A stretch of DNA of 64,000 nucleotides from Grammothele lineata (taxonomy: Eukaryota; Basidiomycota; Agaricomycetes; Polyporales; Polyporaceae), in NCBI GenBank assembly GCA_002150815.3, contig NDFF03000398.1, positions 124,001-188,000 of the forward strand, given 5' to 3'. Below the pieces are notes generated by a model. The model had not been told where the DNA came from, searched no databases, and was given only the letters and a program-made list of their open reading frames with translations. This document shows, in pieces, positions 34,520-46,106 of the stretch (its first letter is position 1; each line of letters begins with the position of its first letter). The translations under genes and the position numbers were made by a program.

Positions 34520-35332
34520 ACTCACACAGTTTAAGGCAGGCAAAGAATGCGGAATTAATTGCTGATGCCGCCTGGGCACGCTTAGGCGCCTGGAACAAAG
34601 TTGGTACGTCACAGCCCCACGGTACAACGCCCAGCACGTTTCCCTCCATGACCTACTATGTCGCCAAGCTCACTGGACAAGATGATAGTCCCCAATGGTC
34701 ATAATCGCTCAGCGGGCTTCTAGCCTTTCTTCAAGCTCGGCCACTGGATTCAACCGGGATCGATATTGGGATCTCAGGTGATTGAACGATGATATCAATA
34801 CGGCGCAGACCCTCTTCGGTAGCGACCGAGGTTGCAAGCACACTACAATTCGCCTCTTTTCTCAAACCGTGGCCAACAGGATTCACTTTGATCATAGTTA
34901 GCTTCCTTACCCCCTGATGACGTTCCTTCAATCTCGGCTGACGACAAGTTGACTCTCAATAGTAGCTGATTATCACGGCTAACATATCTCCCATTGCCTA
35001 GATTGAGCTGCAACCCGCGGGAAGTCCGAACTTGTCCAGACCTCGGCGTTCACAGTGGGATCCGGCTGCTGGAGCACTGTTGCTGTCACGCGGGACCAAC
35101 AGTCGTTCGGTGTCAACGGTGGCTATGCTACGTTCGCTCGCCGTTGACGCGTACTATGGGCGGCACGGAGACTCAAGTGGGTCTGCCAAACCCTTTGGGC
35201 GGGGTGGTTGAGGCCCACCGCGCAATCCGAGGGGAGCAGTCCCTAGCCACAATGAATCCGGTGCCGTGAACCATAGGTACCCTAACCCCGCGCACCGCAG
35301 GCGTCTCCGACCCAAACCCAGAGTCGGTTCCG

Positions 35333-35342
35333 TATATAAAGG
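35333..35342 (+). promoter_or_regulatory. TATA box of SDR gene 1
   Basis: TATATAAAGG, 57 bp upstream of the start codon at 35399, a normal distance for fungal core promoters. Confidence 0.7.
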
Positions 35343-35398
35343 CTTCGGTCATTGAGTCGGGACTCCAGCTCCCCAAGCATCTCCTACACATTCACAAC

Positions 35399-36430
35399 AT
35401 GGTCACCTACGCAATCATTGGCGCATCTCGGGGTATAGGCCTTGAATTCGTTGAGCAGCTGGTCAGTGTCTGTCTTACGTGCTAGTCATTATGGGCCCGT
35501 TATTAACCCGCGTTTGTAGGCCACTCGCCCCGACACGACAGTCTTCGCCGTCGTACGCAATGGGAAGACGTCGACCTATTTGAACGCCGCAATTGCTACT
35601 CTGAACAATGTACACGTTATTGACGCGGACGTCGTCGATTTTGCTTCACTTCAGGTATGGCCATATCTTCTTCTATGAAGAGGGATATTACGGCTCATGC
35701 GTTATCCTTTGACAGCGTGCCGCTAAACAGATCGGAGATATCACTGGCGGTTCACTGGACTACTTGATCCACAATGCTGCCAGGACGGATCAGACCAAGA
35801 CGTTCAAGGGGTACAACGACTTGTATGTCTTACTATTAATATTGTTTCGAAGTATTGTCTCACAATAATGATTCAGCGAGAACATGGACGCGCTTGACGC
35901 GGATTTTACCGAGGCCGTGAGTCTTTGTGAACATGCGTCTCCTGCTGTCGCTTATATTCGTCCTACGATCGCTCTCGCAGTTCCAAGTCAACGCCCTCGG
36001 CGTCATCCACAGCATTCAGGCCTTCCTTCCCCTCCTCCGCGCTAGCCCCACCAAGAAGATCGCCGTCATCGGCACTCCGGGCGGCATCTCCGAGGTAGTG
36101 CGTGAGGCCAACGTTGGGAACATGGTGGCGTACGGCATGACCAAAGCCGCTGCGCACCTCGCGACGACCAAGTGGGCGCTCCTGCTCGCTCCGGAGGGTT
36201 TCATCGTCGTCACAGTCAGCCCTGGGCTCGTCAACACGTCTGGAACCATGGGAGAAGGAGGTGAAGCTGACAGGCTTGAACGCCTCCGCAAGGCGGAGGA
36301 AGAGTTCGAGAAGATGGGGATGCCGGTGAAGTTGATGAGCACCAAGGAGGCCGTGGAGTTGCAGCTGGGCGCCATCGACGCCCTCACGAAGGAGCAGAAC
36401 GGGGCTTTCTTGGAACCGACGAAGGTTTGA
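35399..36430 (+). CDS. short-chain dehydrogenase/reductase (SDR), intact copy
   Basis: Five exons, 35399-35461, 35520-35654, 35716-35822, 35877-35916 and 35981-36430, encode 264 residues. The Rossmann nucleotide-binding motif is GASRGIG (residues 8-14). Then come DADVVDF (cofactor adenine pocket), LIHNAA (the NNAG-type motif) and VNALGVIHSIQAFLPLLR. The catalytic Tyr and Lys are seen as YGMTKAA (Y-x3-K), and PGLVNT follows. It belongs to the classical 'C-factor-like' SDRs and is presumably an NAD(P)H-dependent cytosolic oxidoreductase; the substrate cannot be inferred. A TATA box lies at 35333. The next gene is a tandem copy with identical exon lengths except exon 1 and exon 5. Confidence 0.92.
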
Positions 36431-36962
36431 TTTTAGCCGAATGGTAATCGCAGCGGTCCACGACTGCTGCCGTGTCTTGCAGATGGTTTATTCGTACGAG
36501 CAGAGTATCGAGATGTAGTCAATTGTTGAAATAGGCGCGTTTCCTCCCTACTTTGTCAGGCGATCCCGACGGCTGGCGCGTTGATGACGGTCATTACGGG
36601 ACTGAAACCACTAGTACTAACCAGTCAACAATGGCTATGCAACGTTCGACCAGCGCGACCTCCGGCAGCGTCGGCGCGCTCGCTGAACTCAAAGAGGCTC
36701 CTTAGGTACACCAGTCTACCACTCTTCGCGGGGGGCGAACGGAGAGCCTGAGAAGCAGCCAGAGATGAGTCATTCGGCCCGCAGAAAAGTTGGTGAGTCA
36801 GCGCAACAGTATCGCGGACCGCGCAGTATGTATGACGAATCACCCATGCTAGATGGTATGCGCCCTGAAGCGAGTGGACGCCGGCCAGAACGCGTATAAA
36901 AGCTATACAAGCAGCCTAGATATGTAGCACTCACGTACTTTCTCTACTAGCATATACGCCCT
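36431..36962. other. intergenic spacer between tandem SDR genes
   Basis: Contains TATAAAAG at 36895-36902, the likely TATA box for the second SDR copy. Nothing else was recognised. Confidence 0.55.
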
Positions 36963-38033
36963 ATGACTACCTACGCAGTTATCGGTGCATCTCGCGGAAT
37001 AAGTAGGACTTGAGTTCGTCAGCCAACTGGTTCGTCTTTCTAACCGTCTTAAAAGAGCCGTTCTTTCGTTATATCATTGACCTCATGTCTACAGGCTATT
37101 CGTCCGGATACCACAATTTTCGCCGTGGTACGCAACGGCAAGACGACCAGCCATCTTAATGCCGCCATCGCCTCCTTGAAGAACGTTTATGTTGTGGAGG
37201 CAGACGTCGTCGATTATGCTTCACTTCAGGTGGGATCATTGAGTCACCTTTCGCCCGTAACTGGTCGACGTGCTTATCGACCGTTTCCAACAGCGCGCCG
37301 TAAATCAGATAGGCAATATCACCGGAGGTTCGCTGGACTGCCTAATTCACAGTGCTGGCAAGACGGATCCCAAAACCTTTTTCAATGGTTATGATAGCTT
37401 GTACACTTTTTCTCACAGCCGCTGTCCCGTCACATGCTGATGCTACTAAATAGTGAAAATATGGACGCTCTTGACGCGGACTTCACCGACGCTGTATGTC
37501 TTCGGCATCCTTCTCTGGCAAACGTCATATCACTGACGACTACTGCTCTACATCATCTCCCGCAGTTCCGAGTGAACGCCCTCGGTTCCATTCACGCCAT
37601 TCAGGCATTCCTCCCTCTCCTTCGTAACGGCCTTACCAAGAAGATCATCGCCATCGGTACCGCAGCTGGTAACCCCGAGGTCGTGCGTCAGGCGAACCTC
37701 GCGAACATGGTAGCTTATGGTATCACCAAAGCTGCTGAGCACGTCGCGATAACCAAGTGGGCACTGGTACTCGCCCCGGAGGGCTTCGTCGTTGTCACAG
37801 TCCACCCAGGACTTGTCGACACGTCGGCGACGGCGGAATCAGCTGAGGGAGGCTCCAGGATGCAAGAGAATTTTAGCAAGTTGGAGGCGGACCTCGAGAA
37901 ACAAGGGTCGTATCCAGTGAAGATGATAACTCCCCAAAAATCAGTCGAGGTTCTGCTGAGAACGATAGACGGCATTACGAAAGAGCAGAATGGGGCATTC
38001 CTAGATCCAGTCAGCGCTGCAGATAACATTTGA
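36963..38033 (+). pseudogene. SDR, tandem copy broken by a 4-bp insertion in exon 1
   Basis: Exons align one to one with the first SDR: 36963-37029, 37095-37229 (135 nt), 37294-37400 (107 nt), 37454-37493 (40 nt) and 37566-38033. Exon 1 is 67 nt instead of 63. It reads MTTYAVIGASRGI and then shifts frame, reaching TGA four codons later. Removing four bases after GGAATA would restore the alignment, so the break falls inside the GASRGIG cofactor loop. All later exons are open, with YGITKAA catalytic residues and intact splice sites. The promoter TATA box is intact. Either a recent pseudogene or a sequence error. Confidence 0.75.
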
Positions 38034-38099
38034 CAGACGACCGTTGCAGTTATCCGGGATCCCCAAGAATGCTGGTGACATTGAGCCTGTAGCCGAGAC

Positions 38100-39797
38100 T
38101 TATAGTACAGCTTGATAGTCTAAACCTCCAACATAACCTGAAACATATTCATGAGTTCTGCGGGACACCTGCGGCACGAGGGTAGGTACGCTCACATTGT
38201 CTTCCAACCAGCGCGGAATGGCCTTTAAGCAGGCGTCGAGATCAACAATCCCTTCCGCGATTGGCTTACACGTAGCGCACCACACTTCCCCGCTTTGCGT
38301 CGCATCCTTGAAGATTTTCCCTATTGTTGGGACTACCCCGCCAGGGCGTACCCGGAGTTGGCCCGCCTGCGTTCTCGCATATCGCCACAGCCAGGGGTCC
38401 TTCCGTTTCGCCGCCTGTTTCGCAGTTACCTTCGACTTAGGAGCCTCCGTTGCATTCTCGGGAGTAGGACTGGGTGAGTGCGTCGTCGCGGGAGCTTTTG
38501 CCGCGTTGGGTTTGTTCGAAGCTGGGGGCTTCCACGCGTCCATGAACCGGTTGAGGCAAGCCGCGCCCTTTGTGCAGCATCGCTCATGATAGTCGAGCAA
38601 ACGGTGGTAGGACAACGCAGGGACGGTCTCTAATTCGGGGATGTACGTGTTGAACAGGGGCTGGCGGAGAGTGAGGCGCGCTGCGGTGCGCGCATGTTGA
38701 GTACGTCCTGCGCAAATCGCGGCGCAATATGCGCCAAGGGGGTCTCGCGAGGCGACGGTCTTCCAGATGCTATCGAGGGCTAGGGAGGCGGATACAACCT
38801 TAATAATTTCGTACTTTTCCATCGCAGAGAGAACCGCCATGAAATGAAGGGGAGAGATTGCGTGGAGGTCGGAAGGAGGGCTGATTCGATAGATGGCGAC
38901 CTCGAAGAGTAGGCGCAAGATGAATCCGTCTTCATCTAGCTCTAGGACGTTTGTGGCAGGCGGAGAACCTGAGGACGCGTCGCATTCTGGTCCTTCGACT
39001 TCCCTAAGGGAGCTGATCTTGTCAGCGAGTACTGGTGATGCGAGGGAGAGCATGGTGGCATGCACTGTGAATTCAGCTCCATCCCGAGAAAGACACGTCA
39101 GGTCGGACGTTGGTGGTTCATCCGCATCGGACAGCTCGAGGAGGAAGGCGTTCTCAAGTTCCGTGGGTGTTTGAAAGTCTTCGCTCGCAGGACGAAGGAA
39201 TATGTAACCGGCACCCGCTTCCTCACTGGCGGGTCCACAGCAATATCTGCGCAGCCGAAAGTAATCCCCCGCCAAGATGCCCTGCATGTCACCTAACACA
39301 CCGAAGTCGAGTGGGTTGCAACGAATATGCTCCGCTGCGACCGCCGCGAGGTCCTCCAAGTCCAACCGACAAGCAACCATCCAGACCCGCATAGGCTCCG
39401 CTGGAGCCAACTCCTCCAACGCCTCCGTTAGGACCATCCTCGGCAGCTCCATATCGAACTTGATCGCCGCGCGCAGAGCGGGCTCGATCTCCTCCAATGC
39501 CCACTCCTTCGGCTTGTTGAGGGGGTAGCAGATCCGGAGCACTGTCTCGAGTGCCCCGCTGTCCTCGCTGAGTTGGACGATTGGACGGCCGAGCTCGATC
39601 TCCTGAGGATTGGGCGGAGGCTGAGGGAGACAGAACATGTCTTCGAAGAAAGGCGACGCGACGATCAGGACCTGGGAGAACACATAGTAATCCACTAAGT
39701 CAGAAGTGCGAAGGATGATGTCGGCATTCTGTTTGTCGAAAGGATGGGGAGCCACAGTTGGCAGCTTGGATGCTGACTCTGGTGCCTCTGTGGACAT
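38100..39797 (-). CDS. fungal BTB/POZ protein with two BTB-like modules
   Basis: Single-exon gene of 565 residues. The first BTB module is HPFDKQNADIILRTSDLVDY, YVFSQVLIVASPFFEDMF, then DSGALETVLRICYP. A second similar module follows at about residue 230: SDLTCLSRDGAEFTVHATML, SLASPVLADKIS. The C-terminal part carries a Cys-rich region (ERCCTKGAACLNRFMDAW and WCATCKPIAEG) with a Lys/Ala/Pro linker between. BTB modules mediate protein-protein contacts, often in ubiquitin-ligase adaptors or transcription factors. Expanded families of such proteins are common in mushrooms and mostly uncharacterised. It converges with the SDR pseudogene 66 bp away. Confidence 0.85.
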   Translation of the reverse strand: MSTEAPESASKLPTVAPHPFDKQNADIILRTSDLVDYYVFSQVLIVASPFFEDMFCLPQPPPNPQEIELGRPIVQLSEDSGALETVLRICYPLNKPKEWALEEIEPALRAAIKFDMELPRMVLTEALEELAPAEPMRVWMVACRLDLEDLAAVAAEHIRCNPLDFGVLGDMQGILAGDYFRLRRYCCGPASEEAGAGYIFLRPASEDFQTPTELENAFLLELSDADEPPTSDLTCLSRDGAEFTVHATMLSLASPVLADKISSLREVEGPECDASSGSPPATNVLELDEDGFILRLLFEVAIYRISPPSDLHAISPLHFMAVLSAMEKYEIIKVVSASLALDSIWKTVASRDPLGAYCAAICAGRTQHARTAARLTLRQPLFNTYIPELETVPALSYHRLLDYHERCCTKGAACLNRFMDAWKPPASNKPNAAKAPATTHSPSPTPENATEAPKSKVTAKQAAKRKDPWLWRYARTQAGQLRVRPGGVVPTIGKIFKDATQSGEVWCATCKPIAEGIVDLDACLKAIPRWLEDNVSVPTLVPQVSRRTHEYVSGYVGGLDYQAVL

Positions 39798-40350
39798 CGG
39801 AACTGCAGGTGAATGAAGAGGGCGAAGTGTGAGGATGAGCTATACAGGTGAATGAAGGGGTGGATAATGAGGATGAGGGTAAAGGATGAGCATGGGGTAT
39901 GTAGCGTTGGGTGTGGAGGGTGGACGAGGGACGCGACGCAGTAGGTAAAACGCGTTCCTCGCATGCCGTTCACGTGTCTTGGTTCGAAACGTGGCAATAC
40001 GTCTTCCTTCCTAATGCCGCCGGACACATCAGTCGTGCTGCGGTACTTAGCTCGGTCATGACCAAAGCATACTCACAGTGCAGATGCCTACTTGAACGAG
40101 TTATTTCGGCGGCACATCACGGCGTCGCCGCGATAGTCTCACACGACGACCGATGCTTGTAACCAGAAACGCTTACATATCATCAGGAGACTCGTGTACA
40201 CGAATACGCAGAGATATGTAACTTCAGAATAGACGTCGCAGACATTCAACGGGCTATCACTAGGACGATTCCAGCCGGATTTTGCGTTTACCAGCTGCAA
40301 GAAGCAAGATCAGTGCGTTAGAAACACGATCGGACAACAGATTTAAAGAC
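39798..40350. other. intergenic, no gene seen
   Basis: Upstream of the double-BTB gene and downstream of the ferric reductase. A purine-rich run (GAAT/GAGGATGA repeats, 39800-39900) lies next to the BTB start. Nothing else was seen. Confidence 0.5.
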
Positions 40351-42749
40351 TCAGTACGCGTAAGACTCTTGATGCATATAAATCTCCCCGCGCGCCGCCG
40401 CGCCGCTGAGGATCGCAAGCTCACACTCCGCGACGGCCTTGCCCACATCGTAGTTAAACGAGGCGGGGCCGCACGCTAGATAGTCATCGTAGTCAGCTTA
40501 AAGCGATGAACGGTGGATAGAAGAGGTACGCACCGGCAATCGCGACGGTACCCGACTCGGTGCAGAACCCCTTTACGATCGCGGCGAGGTCAGGGCGGCC
40601 TGAGTGGCGGGCGATCGTGCGTTCGTGCTCTTCTTTCTCGTTGCTCTTCTCAGACTCGTTGTCGCACTTTTCTGCTTTGGTGTTCGTGATGTAGCACGAG
40701 ACGGAGACAGATAGACCGGCAGGAGCGTGCTTGATCGCATCCGTGAGGGCGTCCTCGAACCAGGACAACGCGTCTACAGAGCGGTATGAGTAACCAAGTA
40801 GAGGGACAGCCGGAAGACGCACCTTCCGAGCGCACGGCCCAAACGAGGTGGACCATAGTCGTCTTGGTCTTCCTAGCTTCGTACGAGCGCACGAGGTCCC
40901 GCAGCAGCGGGACGACGAATGTCACGCCTACCCAACCGCGATATGAGCGGACGACACACGGGGTTACACTAGACTGCAACGTACCAGAACCGCCTCCGAG
41001 AAGCAGCGCTCGGTCGTACACCTTCACATTCCCTTCGATCCCGCCATACGGACCGTCGAGGAAAACCCTTGTCCCCTCTACATTGCCTTTCCTCGCGACG
41101 GCAGCCAGGCGCGCAGTGATGCCCCCATGCACGCGCGCGTACATCTCGACCACATTCTGCTCACCGCGCCCACACAGGGATGCGACCGTGAACGGGTGCG
41201 AGCTCGGAGCGTGGACGCCGAGGTCGAGGAAGCGGACGAAGAAGTGCTGGCCGGGCCGCCACGCGAGAGTCTTAGTAGGGACGGGGACGGAGATCTTGAC
41301 CATGTTTTCGGGGAGCGCCTCGAGCGTGGCGCGGTGCGTGCCGTTGTAGAGCGTACGGCCGACGCGGGCGAGCCAGGAGAGGCCGTACAGAGCTGCGGTC
41401 GCCCAGAAGTAGTCCCTGCGGTGAGAGTGAGCACACGTCCGCAATGAGGAAACGGGACTAAGGAAAGGGGCGCACCAGGAAGACAGGCGGAAGTTGCAGT
41501 GAATGAACAGGAAAGCCATGAAAATACCACTCGCTCTGCTCTATAATCAGTAACGTTCAACTAACCATATCCCACTCATGACATACACGAAGTGCAGCCT
41601 AGCACAACGTACATCAGCACCCAATCAACACCCGAAGTGGCAACATACACTCACTTCTTGAACGTCTCGTAGTACCGACTCCGAATACAGCCTATCGACA
41701 TGAACACGAGCCACGTCTGCGGGAGCAGCGCAGCGGTGCCAGACCAGTAGTAGACCTGGCTATCCCACTTCTGCTGCATCACGCCCTCGGCCTCGTTCCG
41801 CCACTGGACGATGAACGGGAACGTATGCATGAGGGAGGTGATATCTGCCATATCGACGCCGGTGTTTAGGGCGGGTCAGACGACGCGCGAAGGGAGAGAG
41901 GGCACTTACACATAATCCACGCAGACCAGCGGTGCAAGACTTGTAGCTTCTCGTGCGACACACCAGTGACAATGCCGACCAAATTCACCTTCATCGCGAA
42001 CACGCTGCATGACCCAGAGATTTCAGCTCAGCGCTTCCCAGACGGACCACGCGTTCCAAGGAAGGCACTCACAAGAGGAACGGCATGATCGCGATCGACA
42101 CCCACCCAGAACGAGTCGCGATTGGCGGGCTGTGGCCCATCGCTTCGTTGGGCCAGAGATACGGGCGGGGACCGAACTCGAGCACTGAAGACATCCACGT
42201 TGGTTTCTCGAACTCGACGAACGCAGAGACAAGGGAGAACTCACCACAGAAAAACACGACCATACCCAGTACTATCATCACCGCGCTGAGCGGAGGCGAG
42301 TAATACTGCAGGGCGGGGATGTGGAACTGGCGCGCCCCGAGGCTCCGAGAGCCCGCGACGAAGATCTTGTATCCAGGTAGCTTGTTGACCATCTCGGCTG
42401 TGCTAGACATGGAAATGAGCGACTTCGATCGTAGGGCGAATGTGAAGCAAAGCGCGTACCCCGCGCGCTGGCGCAAACGAAAGACAAGGTTGACTAGACC
42501 GAATAGCGCAATGCCCGCGCAGAAGAAGTACACTGTTGTCAATCCGTACGTCCAATCCGCATGGTACCACTATACAAAGCGCGAATTCAGAAAAGTATGA
42601 TCTGGTGATGACACGATGTAGAAACGCACGAAATGCCACTTCTCGGTGAGGAGCTCGATCTGCTCCGCTGTCATGGCTGAGTAGTTGTAGCCCGTTGCAA
42701 CCCGGCTGGAGTGCCAGACGACGGGGTGCGTGAGCCCCACAAGACCCAT
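40351..42749 (-). CDS. ferric reductase-like transmembrane protein (FRE family)
   Basis: Twelve exons, all in phase, encode 590 residues: 42749-42630, 42569-42460, 42402-42245, 42184-42073, 42004-41910, 41844-41655, 41598-41566, 41529-41476, 41415-40985, 40927-40823, 40773-40534 and 40475-40351. The N-terminal half has several membrane spans and heme-ligand His pairs (SHEKLQVLHRWSAWIM, LMHTFPF, LFIHCNF). The FAD site is HPFTVAS; the NADPH-binding part shows DGPYGG, LLGGGSG and the terminal CGPASFNYDVGKAV. The enzyme moves electrons across the plasma membrane to reduce ferric or cupric ions for uptake. No iron permease or multicopper oxidase gene adjoins it. The border between exons 7 and 8 and the first exon are the least certain. 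Confidence 0.87.
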
Positions 42750-45057
42750 GGTTCTTCGTGAAGTAGAATGTCTTCGAGACGAAGAGGTAGAGTGCGAGTA
42801 AGAGGAGGAAAGGTAGCTCTCAACGCACGCCTACGCGTGCGGCCGTCTTTTGTGGGCAAATCGGGGAGCGCGATACGCCAGAAATTCTGCCACGGGGATT
42901 TGCAGGCGCAGCAGCCGTTTGGGCAGCCTATGGTCTCCGGGGTCTTTCCGACGCCGCGTTCGAGGTGCCGACGCCGTGATTGGAAGTGTTCCGACGAGGG
43001 CAGGGTAGAGATTCCGATAAATGGGGGCATGATCGGGCCGGGAAAGAGTTCGACAAACGCATAACTTGCACTGGCTCTCCCGGCTCCAGTAGCTGGGTTG
43101 GCAACCTCTTCAAATGGAGCGCCGACGACTTCTGAAGCTCACGAGATTGGAAAGAGGGTATTTGGAGGACTTGGAAAGTCGTGAGCCGAGGACCACAGGC
43201 GCTACAAAATTCCTATCATCGCCAGCAACGTGGAACAGCTGAAACTAGCTCGTGAAAAGATCAGTCCCTAGAATCCGTCCTCGATGAGAACAAAGTATTA
43301 CTCGATATGCGAGAAGCCAAACACGCTACTCGCCTTGCAGTCCTCAGCAGCTCTACATGCAAGTAGAGCACTGGAGATTGCATGACGACAGCCGAAGTAA
43401 CCGGGCCGAAGCCGATAGCAAAGCATGACCTTGGCCAAGCGATCGCCCCCGAACCGGGGTGTTTGCAAAATGTCCGTCGAGGCACGCAGGCACGGCGACG
43501 ACCGACCGTCGCGCGAACGTCCAGCCTAGCCGCTGCGGGTGGCGTGCGCGACGTGAAGGGGGGCGACGGCGGCGTGTCCCGCGGGGGCAAACGTTGAGGG
43601 AGATGACTGGGACGACCGTGCGCCTCAGACGGCGTCTCCGGGGTCATGATCCACGAGTACCACGGAGATGACTCACCGGAAACCGAGGCCGCTGAGCTGA
43701 ACAACCAGGGAGGGGGCAACAACAGCGGACCAGGCTCTCTCGGGCAGGCCGACGTTTCCAAGGTCCGTCATCGTCGGCGATGGGCGCGATAGGGGAAAAC
43801 CGGCTTGAGGGACAGAGACGTTCGGCGTGAGGTGAGCATTCTGCATGGACAGCAGCGTGCCGTGTCAAAGATGGATGGCAGAAAAACTACTAGCGACATA
43901 CTCACGAGGGTTGAGAGGGAGTTCGAGGGTAACGGGCGTGGGCCCATAGGGCCTATGGCTAGATATGCCGCGCAGTGGAGAGGGCTGGTGTTATACCGAG
44001 GGGTGGAGAGCGTATTAAAGACCCGTGGACAGAGGTCTGTGCGAGATATCTGGCGACTAGGCAAGGTCAGAATGATGTACGCGAAGAGAGAGGTAGCAGA
44101 AAAGACTCACTTGAGCGTGTCGATGACATATCGTGCACAGGATGGAGGACAGGGAGGTGCTCAAGAAGCATGAGCGGTAAACAGAAGGAAGGGGAAATGG
44201 TTGTGTGGAGGTATAGGGGATGCCTGGCGCAGTCGAAGTGACTGGATGGAGGAAAGGAAGGGAAAAGGTGGGGTAAAACTGCGAGGAAGGGGCGGGATAG
44301 ATGAGGCATTTTGGCGACCCTGTAGGCGCCCATCACCTCGGAAGCAACCGGCACTTCCGGCCGAAATTCAGAACCATCAGCTTCATCTTTACTTACTCTT
44401 GACTTTTGCAACAGATCATTCGGTGCTACACACAGGACTTTTTATACACACGCGTTTTATCTGCTCGTGTTTTATATGCTCTCCGCTTATATCGTACGCT
44501 CTATGCTTAACTGATGTTCTCGTTTACTGGCAGGCCTGGCCTACTCCGTCGCTGACCATCACCGCTGAAGCCAGCTGAAGACCGTACTAAGCACACTCTG
44601 TCTGAGCTGTCAAAATGGTCGATCCGTTGATCCATGCCGTCCATAGATGTAGACCCTACACATCAGGGGAGCATATACGCGTTCAAAAACCCTCCGCTGA
44701 CCAGAATCAAACACTCTGCCTCTTGAACCGCTTTCTCCGGATTCCGACAACTCGAAAACTTGCAGCCCGGTCCTGGGACTGGCGACGGCGACACCAACGG
44801 GCACAGGTGATTCGATGCACAGGGGCGCACAGGGAAGCAATGGACGCATATCGGGAAGCGATGTGGCGTTAAGAGGGACGCCCGATGGCGTTCGACCTGC
44901 ATACTCTCATATCTTGACCCATAGGCCTGATACTCGCGCGGGTGGGCACGGCAGAAGTATCCCTGGAATTCAAGACACGCTATGATACACCCAGAGGAAA
45001 GTCCAATTCAATCCTACAATCATTCACCCTCATACCGGCCCCTACGTGGCAGGACGC
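42750..45057. other. long intergenic region, no supported gene
   Basis: About 2.3 kb. Just upstream of the ferric reductase (42750-42850, minus) lies a hydrophobic frame (LPFLLLLALYLFVSKTFYF) that may belong to an alternative first exon. The remainder has frames of up to 166 codons on both strands without domains or convincing splice partners. Confidence 0.4.
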
Positions 45058-45485
45058 TTATTCATTAATCTCCTGCTGCGCCTGGCCCTTGTCATGACGG
45101 ACGTTCCCTAGTAAACCCACATTAACACCCGTCCGGAAGAATACGGCCACAGCGAGAGGTGCTCACCAGAGACTTCCTGCTGGCGGTCGCCGGTGACGGC
45201 ACCAACGATGGCGTCCTTCTTGCCGCCGAGACGGTCCATGGTGCCCTCGGCGTAGCCCTTGGCTTGGGCGGCCTTGTACTCGGCCTCGCCCTGGGCGTGC
45301 TCCTCCTTGCCCGAAGTCTGCCAAGACTCGGCCCCAGTGAGGTTGCCGATCGTCTCGACGACGGTACCCTTCATGGAGTGGTACTGGCCGGTGGTCTTAC
45401 TGTGAAGAGACGTTCGTTAGTGGCTGTGGTGTGTCTGGCATCTCTGAAGCACGTACTCGGGCTCGGAGCTGCTGTTGAAAGACAT
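45058..45485 (-). CDS. CsbD-like stress-response protein A
   Basis: Three exons, 45485-45457, 45399-45167 and 45107-45058, encode 103 residues. The sequence runs [69 protein letters not shown] and ends [16 protein letters not shown]. This is the CsbD family: small, hydrophilic, Lys/Glu/Ala-rich proteins seen in bacteria (general stress regulons) and fungi. Fungal members have no assigned biochemical role. A TATATAAG box on the minus strand at about 45585-45592 lies 100 bp upstream. It is transcribed away from its paralogue at 46107, with the promoter region shared. Confidence 0.88.
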
Positions 45486-46106
45486 GGCGATTATGAAGTT
45501 GCGATGGAAGAAGAGTAATGAAGTGGTGGTGGTAGACACGTCGGTGAGCTGGATGGTAGAGGAAGCGAACGACGACGGCGGGCTTATATACCTCCAGCGC
45601 GGCCGACGTTCGCCTTGGACCTGCAGGTCGCGGCCGGACCTTCCACGCCTGCTCGCCGTCTGTCAAGGTCAAGACACTGACGTCACGGGACGGGCTTACA
45701 GGGAGGGATCGTGAGATCCGATCTGAACTGTGCCATGACGTCACCAGCCAGTTCGATATGCAGGCCACAGACTGTCACAGCGCCCGCTCAGCATCGTCAT
45801 CCGACGTCACTTCCACCTCATCGTCTTACCTTGGAGCCTCTGGCTGACGTGGCTCCAGGCCAAGGCGTAACACTACTCCGGCGGCGCAGCAAGTTCCAAG
45901 CGCTGCCATTGTGTCCAACAGCGGCCGTACGTCTGGGATTTTCTGGCAGGTATGGGGCAAGGTATGGAAACCTAGTGGGGATAGCGCTTGTAGTCCGAGA
46001 TATATAAAAGGACGAAGTTTCACGTCGGCCACTCACCAAACACACCTATCACACTTACCATTCAACACACATACTCTACTACACACTCGAACTTCACCGT
46101 TTCATT
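45486..46106. promoter_or_regulatory. shared divergent promoter with CRE/ATF-type sites
   Basis: The 621-bp region feeds both CsbD genes. TATA boxes sit at about 45585-45592 (minus) and 46001-46010 (TATATAAAAG, plus). Between them are two perfect TGACGTCA palindromes (45678-45685 and 45736-45743), a GACGTCA (45803-45809) and a TGACGT (45845-45850). CRE-type octamers are bound by ATF/CREB bZIP factors, which in fungi act in stress signalling; the regulatory role here is inferred. Confidence 0.65.

Larger units (their letters stand above)
34153..35398. other. intergenic with simple repeat and inverted repeat
   Basis: Holds a trinucleotide run (34222-34258), an AT-rich imperfect inverted repeat (34424-34519) and, at its right end, the TATATAAAGG promoter element (35333-35342) of the first SDR gene. 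No coding exon could be supported. Confidence 0.55.

Noticed and set aside
34731..34931. Remnant of a further SDR gene on the minus strand
   Set aside because: Weak resemblance only; no GxxxGxG or YxxxK motif, so not distinguishable from chance.
36963..37094. Rescue of the second SDR by an earlier splice donor (GTAGGA)
   Set aside because: Splicing there to the known acceptor shifts the frame of exon 2, so it does not restore the protein.
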